Notes under the pieces: model-generated
The model's database searches: none
The model's input: only the letters and a program-made list of their open reading frames with translations
Told to the model about the DNA's origin: nothing
Shown here: positions 33,774 through 46,979 of the stretch, piece after piece
Layout of the letters: the number at the start of each line of letters is the position of its first letter
How positions within the stretch are numbered: the stretch's first letter is position 1
Assembly: GCA_030686995.1 (NCBI GenBank)
Contig: CM060693.1
Span: 114,337,728 to 114,401,727 of the forward strand
Length of the DNA stretch: 64,000 nucleotides
Reading direction: 5' to 3'
DNA from: Artemisia argyi
Taxonomy: Eukaryota > Streptophyta > Magnoliopsida > Asterales > Asteraceae
Position numbers and translations under genes: made by a program

Positions 33774-36700
33774 ATGGCGAAAATGTTAGCACGTGTTAAT
33801 CTGTTCCAACGATCAGCGTTGGGATTGAGATCATGTTCTTCTTCTTCTGCTTTGGTTGAATCTCTTAAACCTGGTGACGCTGGAATCATCGCTGGTATTC
33901 CGAAAGAACAGCTCCGTCGTAAGGTATCATTTTTTATTTAATATTGTATGTGTATAATGATGAACAACCATGATCACAGAGATAATTTATTTTAATTTGT
34001 GCAAAAGAATTATGCACATTACATAATCTCTTCTTTCTATATTTAAAGTCTGTTGTTATGTATTTAATTTAATGCACAATAAATGAACATAAAAATTAAC
34101 ATCTGTCATTTTTAATTTAACAAAGTCCAAGTTTCCTTTTATATTCATATTAATTGTTGTTTAAACATTGCCCCGTGGACATTGTTTAGCAAATCCCTTA
34201 TTATTTATGAGTTTTCATAGATAGTGTGTGCGTATAGTATGGCATTTTGGTGAAAAATTTCCTATGTTGAGAAATTAAAATTTGAGTTATTGGAGTATCA
34301 TAGCTTTGTTATTATACACGTGCTCAAATCAAGGTAATTTTATGGTTTATGATAAACGTGGTGATCATAATTTACAAGTTGTGTTTAGTTGTTCAATTAT
34401 AGGGGCTTACACACCCTTGTTTATATTGATGAATGACTATGATCACCTAGAAATGATTTATGAAATTTGATAGATAGTGTGTTCAGGGCCATCTCGTGGG
34501 CAATAACAACAAAAAGAGGCCTTATTACACTTGTAAACTAAAGTGAAATTGCGTATAAACTTGAATTATATGACTCATATATGTTTAATATTATACGTAT
34601 TTTTATGCAAAACTAATAAAAATGTGGCCACGTTTATGTGGGGGCAATGTGCGACGGAACCTATTGCACACCCCTCTGAGTGTGTTTATGGCATGTTGGT
34701 AGAGGAAGAACAAGTCGAGAAACACACGTGATTAAGTGAAAATTAAGAAATTAAAGGAGTAAACTCATAATTATTATTGTTAAGTATCATACTGTTATTG
34801 AAACTTATTTGATATTTTTTTTGGATTCTATTCAGTTACTGGAATAGTCTACCAGCGAAGGAAACTACTCTTATTTGATTAAAGATACAGCTTAGAATAA
34901 CCTAGGTTGATTGAAAATGAGTAAAAGGATCGAAAATCTTTGTTTGATGAAAATAGAATAATTATTAAATTGAGATTTTAAGTAAGGAATCATCATAAAA
35001 TGAAACAACGTGGCACTTTTTGGTTAAAAATTTTGTATACAAAATTTGGCTAATGCAGACGAACTTGTGGGAAGATTCAATTTTTGCTCAACATGTTAGT
35101 AAGGGGTTTTGATTGAAGAAAACTAGAATGATAATTTTTTGTATGGATTACAAAACTAATTACTCTTATAAGCTTTTAAAGATCCCCAATTAAAGAGGAC
35201 GCTTTAGGCCTATATAACCGTGATAATCCTTTGTTTTGCTTCAATCAGTTTAATCCACAGTTTTTCTATTTTTATGTCTGATTTGTATCTAGTATACAAA
35301 TCTCATTTTGGTCAAAAAATAACTTCTAGTCTTATTTATTGCTTATAAATTCTCAACACTATCATATGGACGCATATAATGAATAGGATCATGTGTCCCA
35401 CCTTTGAATTTTAATCATTTTAAATTTATTGCTTTTTAACAATTGTATTGGAGAGCTTTGAGCAAATAGGTCATGGGTTCAATCCCAACCTGGGGCAAGG
35501 TCCATGGGGAAGGGTCAGTCGACACCCTAAAAAGGGTGCATGGCGCTAGGGTTTCTCTGCCGATCTGACATTTTGAGGAACAATTTTAGTGGACAATTTT
35601 CATTGTTTAATTTAGTGTTAGCATTGCACAGTACTTTTGTTTAGATAATTAATAGTTTTAGCGAGTAATTAGGGAAGACACAACATGATTCTTGGTTTAA
35701 GTAAAAGTAAAAAGTCTAGATATTAAAATAGAAGAAAGAACATGAATAGTATGCATGGAAATAGAGCATAAAGAAATGATATAAAACTCTGGTCATGTAT
35801 ATTGACTTTTGAGATCAACCTAGCGAGATGTTTGATCATGTTTCACATAAATTCTTGGCGGAGGGGAGTTTGGTTAAAAGTAAGACTAAAATACCTATTT
35901 GAACATTTTAAGCAATCGGCAAATACAATGGTAATTCAAATAGAAAATTTGTTTTTGGATACCTTTTCATCACTTGCTTCATAATTAGACTGAAGCATAT
36001 GAATGATGTTGTGATTCATCTTGCTTTGCTGATGCTGACCGTGGTTAGATATTTTTTGACTACTACCAACTCTGCCCATCTTTTGCCATTGGTACTTTGA
36101 TGAACCCTCCCTTAAGCTCCCGTTACTCAATAATGCATCAAAGTCTATGCTAGTGATTGCAAAACAATGCAGAGACCAACTTATAACTTTATAAATTGTA
36201 TCCTTGTCCTGAAATACCAAACCTAATACTCGAAGAGTTGTGAACAATTAGATTTCACTGCCTTATTAAGCTTCCTAGTCTACTTGTGTATGGTGGCTTC
36301 TCTTCTCTAAGACAGTTTCTGCTGATTCAAACACCAGAAAATTGATGCATGTGTATTAAATAATAAGTATGTATGTGCTGTGAATGTTCAAATTATAGCA
36401 AAAAAGTGAAGTATACTGAATTCTGAAATAGTGTCATTGTAAACTAAGACTTTGATATAAGTTTCTTGTTGAATGTTAAAGATTTAATTCTTGTTGCTAC
36501 AATTCATCGAATACTATTCTTGGTTACTGTATGATTCTTTATCATAAGACGACTCAAATTGCACTAATTTTATATATTCTTGATTTATTGTGGGACATTC
36601 TGCATCTAGGTCTTGAGTTATTCGCCTGCTCGCACTGCAACTCAACAAGGCTCTGGAAAAGTCGGGAAGTGGAAAATCAATTTTTTATCTACTCAGAAGT

Positions 36701-39700
36701 AAGTATCTTAGATATGCCTACCTCTCCTATTCTAGTAAATTACTAAACTTTTTATCCAAATAATTCTCTTTATATGGAGTTTGAGCAGTTTAAAGCCACG
36801 CCACATCTTATATGCTTCATTAATTGAACTGGTCCATCTTCCATATGTGGGGTTACATTGTTGTCTCAGCGAATTTATCTCTTTATGTTTATCAAATCCT
36901 TGTTGCTTGGGTAGTTCATTGTAACCAGTACATCCACCATTAAATTACCAATTGCATCTTTAATATTTTGGGAGAATATTATAGATCAGGGAAGTGAGAT
37001 GTTGATGTAAGTGTTAGTTATTGGAGGGGTGTTGTAATGAGTGAATCTTTAGGATACTTATTACTGTTGAGCTTTACCAAGGTTAAAACCAAGTTACTCA
37101 GCTGTTTATATCAGAATGTTAAATTAGCTATACGTATTAAGTTACATGCACATAAAACTTCTCTGTCATAAGGGCAATGATGATGTACTATCATGCGAGG
37201 GAACACTGTCTTTCAATAGGCATCGAAAATGGTTGTATCACTTTGAGATGTGTCAAATATGCATCAATAATTTGGGTAGACTTTTGTTTTTACAAAAAAT
37301 TGCTTACTAGCCTCTTACCTCTTACCGAGTTAGACGTGGTCAGACTTTGAGTTGTTTATTTTTTTTTCTTTTTGAGTAAGACACGGTCGGACATATTGTA
37401 TGTTACCCAATAAGAGGTGGGGGACTTGTCTTATTGCCTCTTATTGTCTCTTAGGATGTGTAATAGTTTTTATGTATGTTAAATTTAGGATATTTATAAA
37501 GATAATTCATTTAATAGTTTATGGAGATGTTAAATTTATGATAAAAATGCTTATTTGTGTTTATACAAGTTATTCATCGCAATGAGATGGTTTTATATAT
37601 AAATTGCAAATTAAAATCATTAAGGCAATTTAACAAAAGAAAACATTATCTGATTCACGTCTAGGCTTTCTAGCCGCTCTAAACACAAAGCATCTTAATG
37701 AAACAAACAACATCTTACTCCCTGAATATGGCATAAGGAGTAAAGATCGAAAGTCGGAAAAAAAAAAAAAAAAAATGGTAAAGTAGTTACGTCAGATCTA
37801 AACGTATTTAATACAGGAAAGATTTGGTTCTGACAAAGCCACAAAGGGAGCATAGAACAATTTTAGTTCATGCACTTTAGGAATGGTTCTCTTTTTAGCC
37901 TATGATGGGTCTCATTTCTAACTTTCTCTAGCTAGTTAGGTGTGAAAGACTTGTTTGTGGAGTTGCGTTTCAAAGAAACTCAACATGTCTACTTGTTTCA
38001 TAAACTTTTTAGCGATTTCTTTCCAATAGGAACATCTTCAATAGAGTTGGATACGTCATGAGGCATAATAATAATAATGTCTCTTGTAGATGGTCCAAGT
38101 TCTTAGGATGTAAATATGGTTAACACCAGAACAAAATATGCTTCTATCAAGTTCCCACACATCTATTACTCTTAATGTTGTTATTACCGACCTCTTGATA
38201 TTATTGGCTATACCGGTAGAAGACGTTTCACCAACTCATTGGTGTATGTAAGCCAATATTTTCATTGATTGCGTCATTTAAGGGGGGTGCATGAGTAGAA
38301 GATAAGATGCTCCGCCAATTCATTGAATCCAATGACTAACTTAACAATAATATGAGAGGGGACATGTATACCTAAATTTAGTTAAGATTTGTAACGATCT
38401 GACGAACTTGAAAGCTATGCGTACATTGCTCACTAAGATATGACAGAATCGTTTCTTTTTATTTAATTTAAAATAGATGGTAACTGAGAGTATGGATTGC
38501 ATGTAAACTAAAAGGTAATTTGCAATCTTGATACTCAACTACTAGTTCCCATTTATTTTTAAAGTTTCTAATGGTTAAATTTATAGTAGTCAATAATCTA
38601 TTAATGATGTGCCTAACAAGCTTCATTGTACACCTAGCATTCACATTTTCACATCTGCACCATGGAAACATATAGTCATATAGGTATTAGATACAGCTTT
38701 TAACTACTTATGTGTGGCTTTGGGAACTAGCCTCTGACGACATGTATGTATGGGTCATGGCGGACTATTTGGATACTGATTTCAAATCATTACTGCAGAT
38801 TCTGACTACATTCCTAATTAATATTTGTTTATATATGGTGCAACTTAAATTTATACCCCATTCCTAGTACATTCTGGTTTCTGTACTGTAACAAAGAATC
38901 ATTTTACATCAGCTGTAACTGCTCCATTATGCTTATGGAATCTTCAAATGATTACATCACTTTTATCCTCTGAAAGTTTGTTTAGATTATACACCCGTTA
39001 AAGAAACTCACAATCCTAAGTTTTGGTGTATTGCTATACTTGGATTAAATAGTTTTACACTTCACTTTTACTTGCTACTTATTATACACATGTAAATGAT
39101 TTTTTATTTGGTTCTTGTTGGATGTATGGTAAAAAAATTAAAAAAAAAATTAAAAAAAAATAAAATAAATAAATAATCTAATGAATTCTCTTGAGGTTAG
39201 ATTTAAGTGCATTGTTATGCTTCTCTGCGAACATTTTTGCAGTTGGTTAATAACGCACCTTTGCATGTTATTTTAGGTGGGAAAATCCATTGATGGGCTG
39301 GACATCAACAGGAGACCCATACGCTAATGTTGGTGAAGCTGGACTTAGTTTTGATAGCGTGGAGGCAGCAAAGGCATTTGCTGAGAAACATGGTTGGGAA
39401 TATCAGGTATGCTTTTAAATATTTTGTGGGTTGGATCAACTTGATGTCTTGAATGTCTATAGGTTTAGACATACAAACACAAAATACACGTTTTTTGACC
39501 TGGCTTATTTTTGCCAAGTATACTAAAACCATTCCTTGAGCATCATCTTTTTTGGTTCCTGCCTTGACTATCATATTAAAGATACAGCTTAATCAAACAA
39601 TCTCAATTATATGCAATCATTTATGTACTGTTTTGTTTTGTTAAGCTGACCTGCATTCATCACTACAATACCATTTTCAGTAAGTTTGACGTATTTCTAT

Positions 39701-40581
39701 ATGGCGTGACTGTAACTTGACGTGAAATCAATATGAAGTTTCTACACATTCCTCGTTAGTTTTGGAAAAAATTGATTCTGTAGAAAGGTGAGGTATTGTG
39801 ATAGAATTACACTTTTCGGAGATTTCGAGCTATTGAGGGAAAAAGTTGATCCTCATAAGAGTTGTCTCCATACAAAGGTTGGATATTCTTTATTTTTGTA
39901 CCTAACATATCTAGCCTTGAAGTAGATAAACAAATCTGTCCATCTGAAAAGAACTTAATAATATGTACCATTTGTTCAGTCAGTACAAGGTTGCATATAT
40001 TCGATGAAAAACACACTCATTGTTATTGTGGTTGCTGATTTATCTTGTATTGTTTTTACAGGTCAAAAAGCATCACACTCCGATATTGAAGGTGCATATT
40101 TTTTACTGATCCAAGCTTTCATGAGTTCTGCCCTATTAATATTACAGTATTATTTTTCTTTATTGAGGTTGCATAGATACTTTTGCTTATAGTATTTATT
40201 TTCAAGCCAGTTTGACCCATTTACTTTGTCAATGGGTCAATTTAGACTAAAATTGTCACATAAAAACAGTTGGCAAAAGTAGCAAAAGAAAAACAAATTG
40301 AAACCATTTACTGCATTGTTTATCTTCTTTTACACCAGATGTCAATGCATTGTTTATCCTTTCTTTTACCACCATTACTTTATCAGCCAGTCATCATGCA
40401 TATAATTTCACCATTCACCATGCCGGAATTTCACCATTCCTTTTTATATATTTTTCTCTTTTCTGTGAGTAACTAGGGACTGGATGCATGATAACTGACT
40501 TTTGAATCCTCTTTCTTGCAGCCTAAATCATATGCAGACAATTTCAAATGGAAAGGACCAGCAAAAACTGAAGACAATTAG
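33774..40581 (+). CDS. NDUFS4: NADH dehydrogenase [ubiquinone] iron-sulfur protein 4, mitochondrial (complex I 18 kDa subunit)
   Basis: Five exons: 33774-33923, 36610-36698, 39277-39406, 40062-40091 and 40522-40581, all GT-AG and in phase, give 152 residues. Residues 1-25 are Arg/Ser-rich without acidic residues, like a mitochondrial presequence. The conserved NDUFS4 blocks follow: [20 protein letters not shown] (exon 2), [20 protein letters not shown] (80-99), FAEKHGWEY, and C-terminal NFKWKG. Length equals plant NDUFS4 (Arabidopsis FRO1, ~154 aa). The subunit belongs to the peripheral NADH-oxidising arm of respiratory complex I in the mitochondrial inner membrane. Introns 1 and 2 are each ~2.6 kb. 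Poly(A)-type aataaa signals lie near 40610 and 40648. It converges with the gene at 40843-41883. Confidence 0.96.
35448..35578 (+). mobile_element. Short SINE-like insertion in NDUFS4 intron 1
   Basis: A pol III B-box (gggttcaatccc, ~35475) follows an A-box-like stretch. The segment is flanked by aacaattgta (35438-35447) and aacaatttta (35579-35588), 9 of 10 matching. The GC-rich body contrasts with the intron. It is shorter than most plant SINEs and has no clear tail, so it may be truncated. Confidence 0.55.
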
Positions 40582-40842
40582 GTCTCAACTTTGTAAAAAA
40601 ACATACCAAATAAAGCCCATTTCCATTTCAGAGGCACACTTTAAATAAAACACTAAGATGTACAATCTCTGATTGTTCCATGTTTGTAACAAAAAAAAGG
40701 ACTTATCTACTACTATATAATATATATTCTTATACTTATATCTACTATTTATAATAATATATGATATACTCATATACATTCTACATAGATACATTCCTTC
40801 TAGGATTCTTCATCTTTTCACATTTTGCAAACTCTGAATCCT

Positions 40843-41883
40843 CTACACATTTGAAGCACCTTCTGAGGCTTCTCTTGTGTGAAACCTCCATGCAAACTTG
40901 TAATCCTTTGATTCACACGATAGCCGCATTACTTCACCAAATGCATTGACCGAATTCTTCTTTCCATTCACACCCCATTCAATCCTTGCCCAACACGAAA
41001 AACCACTTGACGAAACCATCAAATCCTGATCCGAATCATTAAAACTAAGCACCACCTCACCACAAATGCTCTTGCATGCAACCCCAATTCCATCACCAGT
41101 CACCATAGCCTCGAGCCATGAACACTCAGGTTGACCCACCATCTCTTTATAAGCCGAATTCACTAGCCTAACTTTGTTTTTCGAATCCGAAACAAAAGCA
41201 GGCAAAACTTGTGCCTCTAGCTCTTTCTCAACTTCCTCAGCCTTCTTTGTTGCAACCGATGAGTTATGGACCGAAACAGCATCATCTTTAACCGCACGAA
41301 TAGTGAGGAATGACGAAACGAGGCGAATTGGCCTGGGTGAGATAACATTTGATGTTGGTCTTGTTAACTGAGCAAGAAAATCTTTTTCTTCAGGTATTTC
41401 AGCCACCTTGTTGAGATCAATGACATTGGTTTGTTGCATGTGATGTGGTGACATAGAAGAACAAGGTAGTAATGGTAAGGTGACTAAAGTGGTTGTAGTT
41501 CTTTGTTGTGGGGTCAAAGATTGAAAAGGTGGTGATAGTCCTTGAAGTAGTGTTCTTGGTCTTTTGAAAGTAGTACTTGTTGATGGAGGTGGACCCAATG
41601 ATGTCCTACCTCTTTTTCTTGTCCTTGTTGGTCTTGATTGCAAATGAGGCCACACGTTTCTTAAGTAAGGTGACTGCCTTATAGTTGGTGACATGGAACC
41701 CGCAGAACCTGAACTAGAACCTGAGCCAGGTGATCCATCACCCTCACCACCACTAGCACCACCATTCAAACTAGTATGAGGCCTTGGTGCAATAGGCCTA
41801 TATCTAGCCATGATCTCAGCTGTTTTAGCAGTTGAGGGATAAGGGTTCAACGTTTGCAACATGGTGTTAAGTTTGTGTAGCAT
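40843..41883 (-). CDS. Plant-specific DUF7950-type protein, single exon (346 aa)
   Basis: The ATG at 41883 is the first ATG of the frame; the frame is open above it to 42015 with only a GTG. A second Met lies at 41862. The N-terminus TAEIMARYRPIAPRP carries the RYRPIAP block of a plant-only family. A Gly/Ser-rich region, a basic NLS-like RPTRTRKRGR (~83-92), NVIDLNKVAEIP and a C-terminal domain (VRLVNSAYKEMVGQPECSWLE; LSCESKDYKFAWRFHTRE) follow, the last being what I take for DUF7950. Nuclear location is plausible from the basic motif. No biochemical role is known to me. Its stop codon is ~260 bp from that of NDUFS4, tail to tail. Confidence 0.85.
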   Translation of the reverse strand: MLHKLNTMLQTLNPYPSTAKTAEIMARYRPIAPRPHTSLNGGASGGEGDGSPGSGSSSGSAGSMSPTIRQSPYLRNVWPHLQSRPTRTRKRGRTSLGPPPSTSTTFKRPRTLLQGLSPPFQSLTPQQRTTTTLVTLPLLPCSSMSPHHMQQTNVIDLNKVAEIPEEKDFLAQLTRPTSNVISPRPIRLVSSFLTIRAVKDDAVSVHNSSVATKKAEEVEKELEAQVLPAFVSDSKNKVRLVNSAYKEMVGQPECSWLEAMVTGDGIGVACKSICGEVVLSFNDSDQDLMVSSSGFSCWARIEWGVNGKKNSVNAFGEVMRLSCESKDYKFAWRFHTREASEGASNV

Positions 41884-42015
41884 AGTGTTGTGTTGTGTGA
41901 AGTACTGAATGTGTGTTAGTTTAAGGGGTGGGGTGGGTTGGTGGTATTTTAAGGGTGAAGGTAGGCCAATAGGATTAAGGCAACATAAATAAAAGGGAAA
42001 AGGAGGAGGTGACAC

Positions 42016-42691
42016 TTGGAATTGTCATGTGGGTACGTGTGTTCGTAAAACTTACAGATGGAGAGAGTCCTCATTTCTTCCTTCGGTTACATAAATTATA
42101 CTATATACTTTCTATCCGTACCACTTAAAACACACCACCAAACTTTTATGTTTTCACTTATCTTTACTATGCATTGTGTTTTAGCTTGTTGCAACTAGTG
42201 AAGTTAAATGTCACTCAATCCATCCGTCTCAAAATAATTATCTAACGACCATCTCAAAATAATTGTCTAACCCGATAAAAACTTACCGTTTGCAAAAAAA
42301 ACTTATTACAACTTTATCATTTTTACTTTCCGTAAAATGATACTTTTAACTTTAAATAATTAATTATTGTTTTACTAAAAAATTTGTAATAACAATTTTA
42401 AGTAAAGATATATAATAATTTCAATCAAATTTCTCTATCTACTTTTAGTAGTGTAGAAATAATTTGAGACAACCCAAATAAAAAATGTGGACAGTAATAT
42501 TAAGACAGAAGAAATGATACTTTATCTTATTATTTCATCTTAAATTATTTTATTATAAATATAACTATGATTTTTTATTTTAAAAGGCAATCTTATGAAA
42601 ATATAAGTATGACATGTTGTCTACTAATGTTATTTGTTACCTATTTTGTTAAATATGCCAAATTCCAGTGTTTAGGACTTTTAGACAAAAA
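42016..42691. other. Intergenic, no supported feature
   Basis: AT-rich upstream flank of the DUF7950-type gene. Nothing else recognised. Confidence 0.5.
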
Positions 42692-42721
42692 CGAGCGGGG
42701 AAGCCCGCGCGATGCTGCGGG
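42692..42721 (-). mobile_element. Helitron 3' end on the minus strand
   Basis: Hairpin cccgc/gcggg at 42704-42721, with the terminus 12 nt beyond it at 42692: the same spacing and nearly the same hairpin as the Helitron end at 33085. The terminal tetranucleotide reads CTCG rather than CTAG, and T follows. The body would extend to the right; no 5' TC end was located. Confidence 0.6.
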
Positions 42722-43542
42722 TGTGTTTTGCAACACTTTTTTTTTTGTAAGTAATAGAAAAATTAGTTCATACATTTGTGTATTACATGACTTATATCAA
42801 TACAGCATCATAAAGTTCAATACCATCTCTCAGCATTTCAACACTTTTGTGGATCCTAAATAAACGCGACCACCCCATCACCTGCATTCGAAATATGTCT
42901 CGGCCTCGTACCTGTAAACTGACACAAAGTAACCTTATTGTTAATCTTCTTCCTCGGTTGATCTAATCCGTGTTCCCAGGAAAGCAAATCAAGTCTAAAG
43001 TTAGAATGTTTCAATACTAATTTAGAATAAAAGTAAATGCAGTGATTAAATTTATAACTAAAAAAAATTGAGATCTCATAATTCTCAAATTCATTGAAAG
43101 AAAATAACTAATGAAATTTTTACCTCGTCAAGCAATTTCGGTAAACATCCGGATCGCATTCATGTCCATTATAGTCCTACTTAACCCGGTCAGACTCATA
43201 TTCCCCATTACGTTTCTGTTTCAATAATGAATCTTCACTTCTAGCATTTACAAACCACCATTGCAAGTGCCGATTTTACAAAAGCCTCAAATAGTATGCA
43301 TCAAAGAAAAGATTGTCACCCACTTTCCCTCTCCGAACATCGATATCAGAACTAATACCAAGTTCCTGCTGCAGCAAAACAGAAATGTGCCAACATTATT
43401 TCCGTTGCTGTTTGGAGTTGCAATTTTGGAATTGACCATAACAGTGATAAATGGTTGTTATAGCAATCAAACAAATTATTCAGTTGATATTACATGTTTG
43501 TAAATTTCTAAAGTTTAAATGCAAAATGCCAAAGTAAATCAC

Positions 43543-43638
43543 CTGGACAACAGCCCTCTCTCTATCAACTTTCAAAACCTGACCACGTCTGATTGATCCA
43601 TCTCCTAAATGAATATTGACAATCTCTTGATATTTTGG
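43543..43638 (-). pseudogene. V-type proton ATPase subunit B exon fragment
   Basis: [20 protein letters not shown] then [13 protein letters not shown] matches the N-terminal beta-barrel region of V-ATPase subunit B, the non-catalytic nucleotide-binding subunit of the vacuolar V1 sector. An AG acceptor lies upstream and a GT donor follows the last Gln, so it is a single exon in intron context. No other subunit B exon was found within several kb. It is best read as a captured or relict exon, perhaps carried by the minus-strand Helitron ending at 42692. Confidence 0.75.
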
Positions 43639-43679
43639 TCCCAAACATATCTGTTTCAACACACTTTAAAAGCCGATTC

Positions 43680-44055
43680 AGTTCCCATTTCATCACCGAA
43701 ACACATCCATCTCAGCCGCCAATCCCACGGCCATTTCAACCCCAAAATATGTCCATTTTACCCCACACTTTATCCCCGAAACGCACCTACTGCAATCGTA
43801 TTTTATCACAACAAACACACCCATTTCAGCCCCTAAATGTACTTGTACCAGCCCATATTTCAGCCTCCTATTCCACACCCATTTCAGTCCATACACTGGC
43901 CCATTTAAGCCACCACTTCAGTCCCCAAACACATCCATTTCTGCCCTCTTTCATCACCCAAATCCACCCATTTCACCCCCCAAACGCACACACTTCAGCC
44001 CCTATTTCAGTACTCAAACGCACCCACGTCAGACGCCACTCCATCCCCAGATCAT
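43680..44055. repeat. Degenerate C-rich minisatellite-like tract
   Basis: Recurrent 'aaacacacccatttcagcccc' type units of roughly 20-35 bp, strongly C-rich on the plus strand. Long open frames on both strands here (for example 43635-44111) result from this composition. Confidence 0.6.
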
Positions 44056-44695
44056 GCAGAAGTAATATCGATTGTTCCTCCACGCATCAACCATCTCTTT
44101 TTGGCGACTAATATGACCAGAGACTAAACCTGTTACATCAGCATTACATTTGCAATTAAAAGTTATTTTGGATAAGAAAAAACATTGATGTTTGAATCCT
44201 AACACCATAACCAATTGTAACTATTAACAATTGCATAATCACTTCTAATAATTACAAATCCAAATTAATAAAAGTATTATGCATAAGCTACTATACCTGA
44301 GAAGTTTTCTCAATTGCAGCTTGGGAACGCACATTCAGTCGTACCAAAATTTCGAACAAAAGGGTCGGAACTCGCCCACCAAATGACTGTTACCATGAAA
44401 ATTATATATTTATTTTATAGTAAAATAAGAATTTTGATTCATTATTCTTTCAAATTGCTTATATGTTAGATAATCAAGTTCAAATAAGCAATCTCAAACC
44501 GGTTATTATTGTAGTTAAGCGCATTTGTAACAGAATGTAGTCCAACAATTGTGTTCATATTTGCTTCTGCTTATTCAGTTTAGAATCTACAGTCTCGAAC
44601 TCGTTGGTATTTCAGTCATTCGACGAATAGTCAAACCCTTTCATGAAACTCTAGATAGATAAAAAAATGTCATACCATAGGCACTTCCATTTTGA

Positions 44696-45348
44696 TTATG
44701 GCCACCCAGTGGAGTTGGTATCATCAAGTCCCGTTATGATTCCTTTAGACCTGTAAATACAGTCAACGAAAGTACTTTTATTTTTTTCACACTTTCGCTT
44801 CTATGGTATTTCTTACTTCATAGGTGGTTGGGACGTTTACCAAGTGATGAAATTGGCTGTTGCGGTTCTCCTTTGCTGCAAATCTAAACACACATGTCGT
44901 GGTTGCAACTGTAATAAGTTGCCCCGCCAAGATGGAGACAATCTCAATCTCAATCGAACATGTCACATATACCTTGATGGCATCAAGTTATAAAGCACGT
45001 CCATCTGCCACTCATATTGGCCATCTGTTTCAAAATGTCACTAAGGACCTAAACCCATTTTAGCCTCAATTTAATAGTGTTGTTAATATCAATGAGCTAT
45101 AGATGATGGTTTCATGAATTAGATGAGCAATGGCAATCAACCATACCTTGGTCTAAACATCTCACATTACGACTAATGTCCATGGGGCTCGCATCAATAC
45201 CTTGCTGCTTCTTTACCGGATTCTCTTCATTTTCCATCAGCAACTACAAACAAAACAAACCAAAACTGTCACTATAATTTTTACTTAAGATATTTCCTCA
45301 AACATTTGGTGTGCAACCAAACAAAACCCAAGATTTTTATTAAAAAGT

Positions 45349-45383
<35 letters not shown>

Positions 45384-46839
45384 CTTAATCTCACTGACAC
45401 TCTTCCTTACCAACAGTAAACTAACCAAAAAAAAATACTCACTAATAGTAAATCAAGAGAAACCTGGAAAAGAGAAATTCACTGCACCAAATTTTTCGCA
45501 AAAAACCTGTTAACCTGAAGTATACAGAAGTATACATAGTTCAATTAAAGCACTATCAAGCATGCATGTTTACAAAGTAATAACCTTATAGAAGATGGGT
45601 ATCTTGTCCAATTTTTTTCCTTAACTTGTGACTCCTCTGTACATAGGTGCTCTTCTTGAGAACCCACTGCTTTTCTTGTATCAAATTAAAATTTGTGAAT
45701 TACAAATCATCCTAAAAGAATTTTTGGTTATTAACAATAATTTTATGATAAAATGTTAACTCAACATGGTTGATATCCCAATAGATCTACTTTTCATTAT
45801 TCCGATGAAAAAAAAACTATAATAGTAAATAATGAGCCCTGTGGTTACCTGCAATCACAGCTCTGTTCACCCTCTGATCCATGTCAGGATTGTTGTTGTT
45901 GTGCTGCTGAACACCTGTATACAACACCAACTTTTGAACTCATGATCACTAAACCAACACTTCCAAGCACGAAAAGCTCAAACCCAACGCAACACTTCCA
46001 ATCATTTAGCGAGCGTGTCATAACTAAGAGTCTATGCCATATTGTAATAGTGTCGTAACTAAACAGAGAAACTAAGAAACTTTTAACCAAAACTCATAAA
46101 ACGAATAGAAATACCTCCTTATTTACTCAGATTCTGGAATGGGGGCTGAACACTTACCAGTAGGAAGCCTTTTCGGACTATGACCGAGAAGCCGCCTTCC
46201 GGGCACAATCTGATTCCTGTCAAATAACTGAAAAACGCCAGTCATACATCCAATTTGCTTTTGCAAATCAAAGAATGCAAAAGCTTAGCAGGCATTATCA
46301 CTCACTCTTCACCAAGACAATCCAAACTATCAAAATGCCAAACACCCTTTTAACATCCCAAAAATCTCAACCCAAAAAAGTAAACTTTTTTCCTTTTTTT
46401 CTTTATTTGTCTTCTCTCAGACAAAACATCAAACAGTTGGTGTGCATTCAAAATCTCACAAACCCAGATCCCAAATCAAAATCCAATAAATACCCACTAA
46501 TTATCTCACCAAATAAATCACTTTCACAAAAACAAAATTGTAGAAAAAAGAAAAGAAAATAAAAAATGCGAAATTGTGTAATGGGTTAGTTATGGAATTG
46601 AAGAAGGGATGTACGGAGTTTTAATAAATATAAACATAAGTTTTAAATAATATGAATTTTATAGGAAAAAAATCCAATAATAAATTAGCAAACAAAAAGT
46701 GAATCAATAAACTTACTTGTCGGAGAGATAATTTTGTATTTCGGAATAAAGATCGTATGTATATGTAGGTTGGTTTGGGTAGTTTTGATGAAGATGAAGA
46801 TCTATGAAGATTGTTCTTGACTGGGGGAAGATGTAGCAT
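44696..46839 (-). CDS. Seven-exon gene of unknown function, assembled from splice phase
   Basis: Minus-strand exons 46717-46839, 46158-46209, 45849-45914, 45626-45669, 45147-45243, 44973-45024 and 44696-44750 join in phase to 162 codons ending at TAA (44696-44698). Readable stretches are IVPGRRLLGHSPKRLPTGVQ, PDMDQRVNRAVIAAVGSQEE, NPVKKQQGIDASPMDISRNV and DGQYEWQMDVLYNLMPSRSK. Every junction has GT-AG borders and no stop intervenes, which is unlikely by chance. The second exon could instead start 7 bases earlier (46216); then exon 1 reads TYDLYSEIQNYLSDK without an ATG. A TATA-like tttataaaat lies near 47020. I do not recognise the protein. Confidence 0.5.
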
Positions 46840-46979
46840 GGGTAGTTTTGATGAAGAGCTATGTTGGGAAGGAAGGGTCTGGAATTGTGGAGATATCTAT
46901 ATGAGGAAAAATATGAAGGTGAAACGGAACGGGACGGGACGGGAAGAATGCTAATGAATAGTGATGAACAGTGGTTCAA

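Noticed and set aside
41884..42015. Longer start for the DUF7950-type gene
   Set aside because: The codon at 42015 is GTG, and the conserved N-terminal block begins after the ATG at 41883.
43635..44111. 158-codon Pro/His/Ser-rich ORF
   Set aside because: The C-rich minisatellite keeps several frames open on both strands; no domain or splice context.
45352..45379. 28 bp poly-T run as a retroposition tail
   Set aside because: No target duplication or retroposed body was found beside it; it lies in an intron of the seven-exon gene.
46840..46979. 88-codon frame above the seven-exon gene as an N-terminal extension
   Set aside because: Its first codon at 46979 is TTG, with no ATG in that frame. 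It is mentioned only as the alternative exon 1 frame.
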